A stretch of 64,000 nt of DNA, taken from the NCBI GenBank assembly GCA_945919075.1, contig CAMEIX010000001.1, positions 230,717 to 294,716 of the forward strand. Reading direction: 5' to 3'. Of this stretch, positions 18,360 to 26,764 are shown piece by piece. Source of the stretch: an uncultured Lachnospiraceae bacterium. Its GTDB lineage: Bacteria > Bacillota > Clostridia > Lachnospirales > Lachnospiraceae. Under the pieces are notes generated by a model. It worked only from the letters and a program-made list of their open reading frames with translations, was not told the origin of the DNA and did no database searches. The stretch's first letter is position 1; each line of letters starts with the position of its first letter. A program made the translations under genes and the position numbers.

Positions 18360-19523
18360 CTATTTTACTACTCTTACACGGAATACACCGTCGATGGAAG
18401 AAAGTTTTGCAATCATTTCCTCTGTTGCAGGACTTTCGAGATCCATCATAGTGTAAGCTACTTCTCCTCTGGACTTGTTCATCATATCTGTGATATTGAT
18501 TCCGTTGTCACCGAAGCATGCTGTAAACTTGGTAATCATGTTTGCAATGTTCTTGTGGAAGATTGCCACACGTCCTGCCTGGGCACAGACACCCATATCA
18601 CATGCAGGATAGTTTACACTGTTCTTAATATTACCATTTTCCAGGTAATCCTTCATTTCATTGATAGCCATTACTGCACAGTTATCTTCGGATTCTTCGG
18701 TAGATGCTCCAAGATGAGGAATTACGATAACGCCTTTCTTACCTGCAGTGGTAGGATTGGGGAAATCGGATACGTATCTGCGTACCTTACCTGTTTCAAT
18801 AGCATCTAAGATATCCTGCTCGTTTGCAAGAAGATCTCTTGCAAAGTTAAGAAGGATAACGCCGTCTTTCATCATGGCAATGGCATCTTTGTTAATCATG
18901 CCCTTGGTAGAGTCCAAAAGAGGCACATGAATGGTGATGAAGTCACATTCTTTGTAGATTTCTTCTACATTGATTACATGCTTTACATCACGGCTTAAAC
19001 TCCATGCAGCATCCACGGAAAGATAGGGATCGTATCCGTATACTTCCATTCCGAAATGTCTGGCAATATTTGCCACCTTTACACCGATGGCACCAAGACC
19101 GATAATACCTAACTTCTTGCCGGCCAGTTCGGTTCCTGCAAAGTTCTTCTTTTCTTTTTCTGCTGTTTTGGCAATGTTTTCATCTGCTGCGTTTTCTTTT
19201 ACCCATTCAATACCGCCAACCACATCTCTTGCAGCCAGTAACATACCGGCAATCACAAGCTCTTTTACGCCGTTTGCGTTTGCTCCGGGTGTATTGAAAA
19301 CTACGATACCCTTCTCTGCGCATTTGTCCAGAGGAATGTTGTTAACCCCTGCACCCGCTCTTGCCACACAAAGCATTTTCTCGGGGAGTTCCATTTCATG
19401 CATAGAAGCACTTCTTACCAAAACACCCTCTGCATCATTGATATCGTCGGTTTTTGCATAGTTTTCATTGAAATTATCAAGACCTACCTTGGAGATAGGA
19501 TTTAAACAATAGTACTGGAACAT
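18360..19523 (-). CDS. serA: D-3-phosphoglycerate dehydrogenase
   Basis: 387 residues. It oxidises 3-phosphoglycerate to 3-phosphohydroxypyruvate, the first step of serine synthesis. The Rossmann motif is LGIIGLGAIGVKVAN, the substrate and NAD loops include ARAGAGVNNIP and FARDLLANE, and the catalytic His is in IPHLGASTEESEDN. The last ~70 residues form an ACT domain (GVCAQAGRVAIF... INITDMMNKSRGEVAYTMMDL), the usual site for serine feedback. It lies 14 bases downstream of serC in one transcript; ATG behind GGAGAAG. Confidence 0.95.
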   Translation of the reverse strand: MFQYYCLNPISKVGLDNFNENYAKTDDINDAEGVLVRSASMHEMELPEKMLCVARAGAGVNNIPLDKCAEKGIVVFNTPGANANGVKELVIAGMLLAARDVVGGIEWVKENAADENIAKTAEKEKKNFAGTELAGKKLGIIGLGAIGVKVANIARHFGMEVYGYDPYLSVDAAWSLSRDVKHVINVEEIYKECDFITIHVPLLDSTKGMINKDAIAMMKDGVILLNFARDLLANEQDILDAIETGKVRRYVSDFPNPTTAGKKGVIVIPHLGASTEESEDNCAVMAINEMKDYLENGNIKNSVNYPACDMGVCAQAGRVAIFHKNIANMITKFTACFGDNGINITDMMNKSRGEVAYTMMDLESPATEEMIAKLSSIDGVFRVRVVK

Positions 19524-19537
19524 CTTCTCTTCTCCTG

Positions 19538-20617
19538 TTATGCGTTATTCTTTTCGAATTCTCTCATGAATTCAACCAACTTTTCAACACCTTCAATAGG
19601 CATTGCATTATAAATGGATGCACGCATACCGCCTACGGTTCTGTGACCCTTTAAGTTTACAAATCCGGCTGCTGTTGCTTCCTTTACAAATTTCGCATCC
19701 AATTCTTCATTACCGGTTACAAAAGGAACGTTCATTAAGGAACGGTCTTCTTTTCTTACGGTACCTTTGAACAATTTGCTTTCATCTAAGAAATCATAAA
19801 GAACTTTAGCTTTTTTCTCATTGTATTCTTTCATGGCTTCAAGACCACCCTGTTTCTTTAACCATTTGAATACCTTGCCGCAAATGTAGATACCGTATGC
19901 GGGGGGAGTATTGTACATGGAACCGTTGTCAGCGTGAATCTTGTATTTGAACATGGTGGGTGTGCCGGGAAGAACATCTTCGGTAATCAGGTCTTCTCTG
20001 ATAATCACGATTACCACACCTGCAGGTCCGATATTCTTCTGAACGCCGCCATAGATTACACCATATTTGGTTACATCCACAGGCTCGGATAAGAAGCAAC
20101 TGGATACATCTGCTACTAAAGTTTTACCCTTGGTATTGGGAAGGGTTTTGAACTTGGTACCATAAATGGTATTATTCTCACAAATATAGACATAGTCCGC
20201 ATCTTCGCTGATGGGAAGGTCGGAACAGTCCGGAATGTAAGAGAAGGTTTTGTCCTCGCTGCTTGCAATCTTATTTGCCTTACCATAAATCTGAGCTTCC
20301 TGATATGCTTTTTTAGCCCATTGACCGGTTACAATGTAATCAGCAACCTTGTTCTTCATTAAGTTCATGGGAATCATGGCAAACTGGGAACTTGCACCGC
20401 CCTGTAAGAAAAGAACCTTATAATTATCAGGGATGTTCATAAGATCCCTTAAATCTGCTTCTGCTTCATCAATAATAGCCTGATAGGTTTTGGAGCGATG
20501 GCTCATCTCCATTACGGACATACCGCTTCCTTTGTAATCAAGCATTTCATCGGCTGCTTCTTTTAAAACCTCTTCAGGTAATACTGCAGGACCTGCGGAA
20601 AAATTGTAAACGCGCAC
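19538..20617 (-). CDS. serC: Phosphoserine aminotransferase
   Basis: 359 residues, start GTG at 20617 behind AGGAGGT. It is a PLP enzyme converting phosphohydroxypyruvate and glutamate to phosphoserine. Diagnostic stretches are YNFSAGPAVLPEEVL, GGASSQFAMIPMNL and YGGVQKNIGPAGVVIVI (Schiff-base Lys). It is the first gene of serC-serA. The non-ATG start with a strong ribosome-binding site is unusual but clear. Confidence 0.96.
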   Translation of the reverse strand: MRVYNFSAGPAVLPEEVLKEAADEMLDYKGSGMSVMEMSHRSKTYQAIIDEAEADLRDLMNIPDNYKVLFLQGGASSQFAMIPMNLMKNKVADYIVTGQWAKKAYQEAQIYGKANKIASSEDKTFSYIPDCSDLPISEDADYVYICENNTIYGTKFKTLPNTKGKTLVADVSSCFLSEPVDVTKYGVIYGGVQKNIGPAGVVIVIIREDLITEDVLPGTPTMFKYKIHADNGSMYNTPPAYGIYICGKVFKWLKKQGGLEAMKEYNEKKAKVLYDFLDESKLFKGTVRKEDRSLMNVPFVTGNEELDAKFVKEATAAGFVNLKGHRTVGGMRASIYNAMPIEGVEKLVEFMREFEKNNA

Positions 20618-20756
20618 GTTTATACCTCCTCGTATTGTTCATAATTATTTTGAATATATAATTTTAAATTACATTAGAAACTATTTTAACCTCTGTTTAC
20701 ACTTTAGTCAACTACATTGTTAAAATATTTGCAAATCGAAAACGAAATCCCGTGAA

Positions 20757-22154
20757 TCAGTAAAACATGACAACCGGAACACCGACCGTCAGCAATTCAT
20801 ACAACTCTCCTGCTGTTTTTTTCGGGATATTGACACATCCGTGGCTTCCGTTGGTTTTATAGATTTCCCCGCCGAATTCCTTCCTCCAGTTGGCATCATG
20901 GAGACCGATATGACCGTTTACCGCCATCCAGTAGCTCACCGGTGTTGCATAATTAGGCCCCCTTAGGGTCCGGTTTCTCTGCATGAAATATACATAATTG
21001 ACCCCGGTGGGTGTATCACACTTATTCCTCAGGTTTCCGGTTACCACGTCGGTTTCAATTAAAAGTTCGCCCTCTTCGTAATAATAGAGTTTCTGGGCAC
21101 CCATATCCACTTCCACGTAGGTATCCCCGATATCATCATATCCCCTTACATAGGCTTCTTTCTCATACGCAGGTATATGATTTTCTTTGGTATCTTTCCT
21201 CTGATTTTCGCCGGTGAACAGATTCAGCAGATACGCTTTCTCTGTTTCATAGTCCAGTTTATTACCATATGTACCACCTTCAATTTCAATCACATCCCCC
21301 GCCGTTGTCTTAAAGGTATGAGGTTTTCCAAAGGTATCATACCGCTCACAAAGACTATTTACAAAGGCATCGATAGCTTCTTCGTCCGGTGCCAGATACC
21401 CAGTACCATCTCCTATAAACTCCCCTTTATCGTTTACCTTAAGGAACCTGGAAGTAATCTCGGGGGTAAGTTCGATTTTTTCGTCCCCCATATCATAGGT
21501 AACACCGCAGTTTTGGAACATTTTTACCTTTTCCCACATAATGAGGTTACGTTCCATCTCGGCAGTATATTCCAAATTTTCAAAACAATCTGAGACATCG
21601 ATACAAAACTCACCCTTACTTAGGCTGTCGGAAATCTTTGCCATGGTTTTCTCTACAGACAGAGTATGCTGCATGCCATCATACAGTTCATACGCCTCCC
21701 CTTTGCGAATCTCCACCACAGGCTCCTTTACAAAATCCTGAAATATGCCTGATGCATCGCATGCCTGTTGCAAAGCCTCCTTGGAAAATGTAATCTTCGG
21801 CTCAATAAAATAACGGGATTGTCGAAACAGTCCTTCCATCCAGAACAGGGGTGTCTGTCTCTCTTTAATCTTTAGTAATTCTTTGCTGTAATCGGTCTGA
21901 TATCCGACATCCTGCAGTTTAATCTCATATTCCCTGTCTTCCACCACTACCACAAAAGATTCCGTAGTCTGTGTACTTTTCAGTTCTTTATTCATCTCTA
22001 CAATGGTTTTCCCGGTACTGTAAATATTGTTTACAAAAGTACCGGGATGAAAGGTATCACTATATAAAGATCCAATCAGAACATAGACTGCCGCAAGCGC
22101 GGCTAAAATAAGAACTGCAGCATTTTTCGGAGTCCAAAATCTACTTGCCTTCAT
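20757..22154 (-). CDS. Membrane-anchored L,D-transpeptidase (YkuD)
   Basis: 465 residues. An N-terminal membrane anchor (about residues 13-30) is followed by a ~300-residue extracellular region resembling the PG_4-type binding domain, then the YkuD domain. The catalytic motif HxxxxxxSHGCVN is seen as NGSHGCVNIP with C440 as nucleophile, and GHIGLHDANW supplies the upstream His. It should form 3-3 crosslinks in peptidoglycan or attach proteins. The start overlaps the end of ilvB by 14 bases, so it sits as the last gene of a branched-chain amino-acid operon, an unexpected partner. Confidence 0.92.
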   Translation of the reverse strand: MKASRFWTPKNAAVLILAALAAVYVLIGSLYSDTFHPGTFVNNIYSTGKTIVEMNKELKSTQTTESFVVVVEDREYEIKLQDVGYQTDYSKELLKIKERQTPLFWMEGLFRQSRYFIEPKITFSKEALQQACDASGIFQDFVKEPVVEIRKGEAYELYDGMQHTLSVEKTMAKISDSLSKGEFCIDVSDCFENLEYTAEMERNLIMWEKVKMFQNCGVTYDMGDEKIELTPEITSRFLKVNDKGEFIGDGTGYLAPDEEAIDAFVNSLCERYDTFGKPHTFKTTAGDVIEIEGGTYGNKLDYETEKAYLLNLFTGENQRKDTKENHIPAYEKEAYVRGYDDIGDTYVEVDMGAQKLYYYEEGELLIETDVVTGNLRNKCDTPTGVNYVYFMQRNRTLRGPNYATPVSYWMAVNGHIGLHDANWRKEFGGEIYKTNGSHGCVNIPKKTAGELYELLTVGVPVVMFY

Positions 22155-23829
22155 CTGCTTTCTTTAAATCGTCCTCATCAAATGCCTCACTGATCGGCTT
22201 GCCTGCCGGAACCATGGGAAATACTTTATCATCTTCCGGAATCATACACTCAATCAGTACAGGTGCCTTCCTTGCAATTGCTCTTTCAATTGCAGGCGCT
22301 ACTTCTTCTTTTGTAGTTACGCGAATAGCTTCGCATCCGAGTCCTTCTGCCACTTTGCAGAAATCTACTTTATCCTGCAGAACGGTCTGGGAATACCGTT
22401 TACCGTAGAAAAGAGTCTGCCACTGGCGCACCATACCCAGAACGTGGTTGTTGATTACCACCTGGATAATGGGAATATTGTAGCGGCTGGCAGTTGCAAG
22501 CTCATTCATATTCATACGGAAGCAACCGTCCCCGGCAATGTTAATACAGATTTTATCAGGCTGACCCACCTGCGCACCGATACATGCCCCCAGTCCGTAA
22601 CCCATAGTTCCCAGACCGCCGGAGGAAAGGAATGTCCTTGGCTCGGTGTATTTGTAATACTGGGCAGCCCACATCTGGTGCTGTCCCACATCGGTGGTGA
22701 TTATTGCCTTCCCCTCTGTAACCCTGTCAATTTCTTCCATTACGTAGGGACAGGAAAGCTGATCCTTGTTGTATTTCAAAGGATACTTTTCCTTTAAGTC
22801 TTTGATATGTGCCATCCATTCCGAATGATCTGCCTTATCAATCTTGGCATTCAGTTCGGTAAGTACACATTTCAAATCTCCTACCACGCTGGCATAACTG
22901 GTAATATTCTTATCAATTTCCGCAGCATCAATATCAATATGAAGCACCTTGGCATTTTTGGCAAAGGTTGCCGGATTTCCGATAACACGATCGGAAAATC
23001 TCGCTCCAAGTGCGATTAAAAGGTCACATTCACTGACGCCAAAATTGGAAGCTTTCGTACCATGCATACCAATCATACCGGTATAACGGTCTGATTTACC
23101 GGAAAATGCACCTTTACCCATCAGGGTATCGCAAACAGGAGCGTCAATCTTTTCAGCAAATTCAGCCACTTCTTTCGCAGCGCCGGAAATAATGGCACCT
23201 CCGCCCAGATAGATAAAGGGCTTCTTTGCTTCCTTAATCAATTCAGCCGCAACCTCAATATCTTCCGCACTGTAACGGTTTACCCTGCCGGGTCTTTCAA
23301 TCTTTACAGGTTCGTACTCGCACACATTTGCGGTAACATCCTTTGTAATATCCACCAGTACAGGACCGGGACGGCCGGTAGTTGCAATTTCAAATGCCTT
23401 ACGCAGGGTATCCGCAAGAATGGTAACATCCTTTACAATAAATCCATGCTTGGTGATGGGCATGGTCACACCCGCGATATCCACCTCCTGGAAAGTATCC
23501 TTTCCCAAAAGGGGGAGATTTACGTTTGCCGTAATGGCTACCATGGGTACGGAATCCATGTATGCGGTTGCAATACCGGTTACCAGATTGGTAGCACCGG
23601 GGCCGCTGGTTGCCATACATACACCCACTTTACCGGTTGCTCTTGCATAACCGTCTGCCGCATGTGCAGCACCCTGCTCATGGGAAGTTAAGATGTGACG
23701 GATTTCATCACTGTGTTTATATAATGCATCGTAAATATTAAGAATGGTTCCTCCGGGATATCCGAAAACAGTATCCACGCCCTGCTCTTTTAAACATTCG
23801 ATTACGATTTCAGAACCTGTAAGCTGCAT
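22141..23829 (-). CDS. ilvB: Acetolactate synthase large subunit
   Basis: 562 residues. It is a ThDP enzyme that condenses pyruvate to acetolactate, or pyruvate with 2-oxobutyrate, in valine, leucine and isoleucine synthesis. Visible motifs: VFGYPGGTILNIYDAL, SHEQGAAHAADGYARATG with the ThDP-activating Glu, and the ThDP/Mg motif GDGCFRMNMNEL. The regulatory small subunit ilvN is not adjacent. It lies 22 bases downstream of ilvD and overlaps the L,D-transpeptidase gene. Confidence 0.96.
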   Translation of the reverse strand: MQLTGSEIVIECLKEQGVDTVFGYPGGTILNIYDALYKHSDEIRHILTSHEQGAAHAADGYARATGKVGVCMATSGPGATNLVTGIATAYMDSVPMVAITANVNLPLLGKDTFQEVDIAGVTMPITKHGFIVKDVTILADTLRKAFEIATTGRPGPVLVDITKDVTANVCEYEPVKIERPGRVNRYSAEDIEVAAELIKEAKKPFIYLGGGAIISGAAKEVAEFAEKIDAPVCDTLMGKGAFSGKSDRYTGMIGMHGTKASNFGVSECDLLIALGARFSDRVIGNPATFAKNAKVLHIDIDAAEIDKNITSYASVVGDLKCVLTELNAKIDKADHSEWMAHIKDLKEKYPLKYNKDQLSCPYVMEEIDRVTEGKAIITTDVGQHQMWAAQYYKYTEPRTFLSSGGLGTMGYGLGACIGAQVGQPDKICINIAGDGCFRMNMNELATASRYNIPIIQVVINNHVLGMVRQWQTLFYGKRYSQTVLQDKVDFCKVAEGLGCEAIRVTTKEEVAPAIERAIARKAPVLIECMIPEDDKVFPMVPAGKPISEAFDEDDLKKADEGK

Positions 23830-23851
23830 CTTCTTTCTCTTTCTCCTTTTC

Positions 23852-25519
23852 TTACTTCTTGATTTCTAAGATTGCACCGCGGTTACCGCTGGTAACAAGT
23901 TCACGGTAACGGGCCAGATAACCGGTCGTAACCTTGGGCTCTCTGGGTTGCCATGCGGCACGTCTCTTTGCCATCTCTTCATCGCTGATTTTTACATTCA
24001 ATGTATTTTCCGGTATATTAATACTGATAATATCGCCCTCTTCCACAAGTGCAATAGGACCACCCACGGCTGCTTCGGGAGAAACGTGTCCAATGGATGC
24101 ACCACGGCTTGCACCGGAAAAACGTCCATCGGTAATCAAGGCAACGGAAGAGCCAAGCCCCATACCGGCAATTGCAGAGGTAGGATTTAACATTTCTCTC
24201 ATTCCGGGACCACCCTTAGGTCCTTCGTAACGGATAACCACAACATCACCCGCTACAATCTTACCGCTCTTGATTGCGTCAATAGCATCTTCTTCACAGT
24301 CAAATACTCTTGCAGGACCTTCATGAACCATCATCTCAGGAACCACTGCGGAACGCTTTACAACGCCGGAATCCGGTGCCAGATTACCTTTCAGTACGGC
24401 AATGCCGCCGGTCTTGGAGTAAGGATTCTCTACAGGACGAATAACCTCCGGGTCCTTGTTTACTGCATTCTTGATATTTTCGCCCACGGTTGCACCGGTA
24501 GCGGTAATCAAATCCAAATTAAGAAGGTTTAACTTGGAAAGTTCTTTCATAACGGCATAAACACCGCCCGCTTCATTCAAGTCTTCCATGTAGGTAGGAC
24601 CTGCAGGAGCCAGATGACAGAGGTTCGGTGTAATTTCGGACAGTTCATTTGCCATGTCCAGATTAAGTTCAACCCCTGCTTCATGTGCGATTGCAGGAAG
24701 ATGAAGCATGGTATTGGTGGAGCATCCCAGTGCCATATCCACAATGAGTGCATTCCGGAATGCTTCTGCCGTCATAATATCGCGGGGACGGATATTTTTC
24801 TCAACCAGTTCCATAATCTTCATACCTGCATGCTTTGCAAGTCGGATTCTTTCCGAATAAACAGCAGGAATGGTTCCGTTTCCTCTAAGTCCCATACCGA
24901 TTGCTTCAGTCAAACAGTTCATGGAGTTTGCGGTATACATACCGGAACAGGAACCGCAGGTGGGACATACCTTTTCCTCATATTCACATAAATCTTCCAT
25001 AGTCATGGTGCCGGCTGCCACGCTTCCTACTGCCTCAAACATGGAAGACAGACTTCTCTTCTGCCCTTTTACACGGCCTGCAAGCATGGGACCACCGGAT
25101 ACAAAAACGGTAGGAATATTCAATCTTGCGGCTGCCATCAAAAGACCGGGTACATTTTTATCGCAGTTGGGGATGCAGACCAGACCGTCAAATCCGTGTG
25201 CCATAGCCATACACTCTGTAGAATCTGCAATCAGATCTCTGGTAACAAGACTGTACTTCATACCGATATGCCCCATTGCAATTCCATCACAGACTGCAAT
25301 GGCAGGAAACATCACGGGAGTGCCGCCTGCCATGGCAACGCCCATCTTAACGGCTTCCGTAATTTTGTCCAGATTCATGTGACCGGGTACAATCTCATTG
25401 TAAGAACTGACAATACCAATCAGGGGACGTTTTCTTTCTTCCTCGGTATAACCGAGTGCATTTAACAAACTTCTGTGCGGTGCCTGTGCGGTACCTGCTT
25501 TCACGGAATCACTTCTCAT
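23852..25519 (-). CDS. ilvD: Dihydroxy-acid dehydratase
   Basis: 555 residues from the ATG at 25519 (MRSDSVKAG), preceded by AGGAGG; the frame continues upstream without a start signal. It dehydrates 2,3-dihydroxy-isovalerate and its methyl-valerate homologue using an Fe-S cluster. Cluster cysteines lie in PNCDKNVPG and [19 protein letters not shown], and C-terminal motifs [10 protein letters not shown] and [11 protein letters not shown] are intact. It is the second gene of leuB-ilvD-ilvB. Confidence 0.96.
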   Translation of the reverse strand: MRSDSVKAGTAQAPHRSLLNALGYTEEERKRPLIGIVSSYNEIVPGHMNLDKITEAVKMGVAMAGGTPVMFPAIAVCDGIAMGHIGMKYSLVTRDLIADSTECMAMAHGFDGLVCIPNCDKNVPGLLMAAARLNIPTVFVSGGPMLAGRVKGQKRSLSSMFEAVGSVAAGTMTMEDLCEYEEKVCPTCGSCSGMYTANSMNCLTEAIGMGLRGNGTIPAVYSERIRLAKHAGMKIMELVEKNIRPRDIMTAEAFRNALIVDMALGCSTNTMLHLPAIAHEAGVELNLDMANELSEITPNLCHLAPAGPTYMEDLNEAGGVYAVMKELSKLNLLNLDLITATGATVGENIKNAVNKDPEVIRPVENPYSKTGGIAVLKGNLAPDSGVVKRSAVVPEMMVHEGPARVFDCEEDAIDAIKSGKIVAGDVVVIRYEGPKGGPGMREMLNPTSAIAGMGLGSSVALITDGRFSGASRGASIGHVSPEAAVGGPIALVEEGDIISINIPENTLNVKISDEEMAKRRAAWQPREPKVTTGYLARYRELVTSGNRGAILEIKK

Positions 25520-25578
25520 TTTTATTCCTCCTAAAATTTCCCTTATCATTTCGGCGTATGTGCCGTTTATGTATTCCT

Positions 25579-26664
25579 TTACCGGATGCGTTCTGCAATC
25601 AGGCTTCCCATCTTGCTGCATCCTACCTTAGTATAGCCCTGGGACATAATATCCCCGGTTCTGTAACCATCCTTTAACACCTGTTTTACAGCAGCCTCAA
25701 TGGCATCTGCCGCTTTATCCTGATCAAAGCTGAAACGAAGCATCATGGCTGCACTTAATATTGTGGCAATGGGGTTTGCAATATCCATGCCCGCAATATC
25801 CGGAGCCGAACCATGACTGGGCTCATAAAGACCGAACTTGGTATCATTTAAGGATGCGCTGGCAAGCATACCGATGGAGCCGGTTACCATACTTGCTTCA
25901 TCAGAAAGAATATCTCCGAACATATTCTCCGTTAAAATCACATCAAACTGTGCGGGATCCTTAACAAGCTGCATTGCACAGTTGTCTACCAACATATGCT
26001 CCAATGTAACGTCAGGATAATCCTTCGCCACTTCTTCCACGACTACTCTCCAGAGTCTGGAAGAATCCAGGACGTTTGCCTTATCCACACTGGTGACCTT
26101 CTTCTTTCTCTTTCTTGCAATTTCAAAGCCCTTAATGGCAATTCTGCGGATTTCTTCTTCGTTATAGGTCAGTGTATCCATTGCCGTACGGAGTCCGTTT
26201 TCTTCATAAGTTTTTCTTTCTCCGAAATAAAGTCCGCCGGTCAGTTCACGCATAATCATAATATCAAATCCGGCTTTGCTGATTTCCTCTTTCAGGGGAC
26301 ATGCTGCAGCCAGTTCTTCATATAGAAGTGCGGGTCTTAAGTTGGCAAAAAGATTCAGTGCTTTGCGAATTTTTAACAAACCTGCCTCAGGTCTTTTATC
26401 GGGCGGAAGTTTATACCAGGGAGATGTGGTAGTATTTCCTCCAATGGAACCCATCAAAACCGCATCTGCCGCTTTTGCGGTTGCAATCGCTTCATCCGTA
26501 AGAGGTACTCCATGCACATCAATGGAAGCTCCCCCCATCAAAATATCGGTAAAATCCGGGGTAAATCCGTAAATCTCTCCTGCTTTTTCTACTACCTTTT
26601 TTGCTTCTGCCACAATTTCGGGTCCGATACCGTCCCCGGGAATACAGGTTATCTTCAAATTCAT
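25579..26664 (-). CDS. leuB: 3-isopropylmalate dehydrogenase
   Basis: 361 residues from the ATG at 26664 ([17 protein letters not shown]), with AAGGAGC nine bases upstream. It oxidatively decarboxylates 3-isopropylmalate in leucine synthesis. Motifs: GDGIGPEIV, the [11 protein letters not shown] substrate loop and the [17 protein letters not shown]-binding stretch. leuA and leuCD are not in the window. It is the first gene of leuB-ilvD-ilvB-ldt; the promoter is 26731-26759. Confidence 0.96.
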   Translation of the reverse strand: MNLKITCIPGDGIGPEIVAEAKKVVEKAGEIYGFTPDFTDILMGGASIDVHGVPLTDEAIATAKAADAVLMGSIGGNTTTSPWYKLPPDKRPEAGLLKIRKALNLFANLRPALLYEELAAACPLKEEISKAGFDIMIMRELTGGLYFGERKTYEENGLRTAMDTLTYNEEEIRRIAIKGFEIARKRKKKVTSVDKANVLDSSRLWRVVVEEVAKDYPDVTLEHMLVDNCAMQLVKDPAQFDVILTENMFGDILSDEASMVTGSIGMLASASLNDTKFGLYEPSHGSAPDIAGMDIANPIATILSAAMMLRFSFDQDKAADAIEAAVKQVLKDGYRTGDIMSQGYTKVGCSKMGSLIAERIR

Positions 26665-26730
26665 TTTCTTGCTCCTTATCATTCCATTCTATTTGGTTTT
26701 GCGACAAAATTCGCCCAAAACGTTCTTTTT

Positions 26731-26759
26731 ATCATAACGCAAAAGGGTTAAAAATTCAA
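26731..26759 (-). promoter_or_regulatory. Sigma-A promoter of leuB operon
   Basis: Minus strand TTGAAT (26759-26754), 17-bp spacer, TATGAT (26736-26731). About 60 bases of leader remain before the leuB ATG, too short for a T-box, so leucine control is not visible here. Confidence 0.7.
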
Positions 26760-26764
26760 TACTC

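Noticed and set aside
26665..26764. T-box or leucine attenuator before leuB
   Set aside because: The leader is only about 60 bases and shows no T-box sequence or Leu-rich leader peptide.
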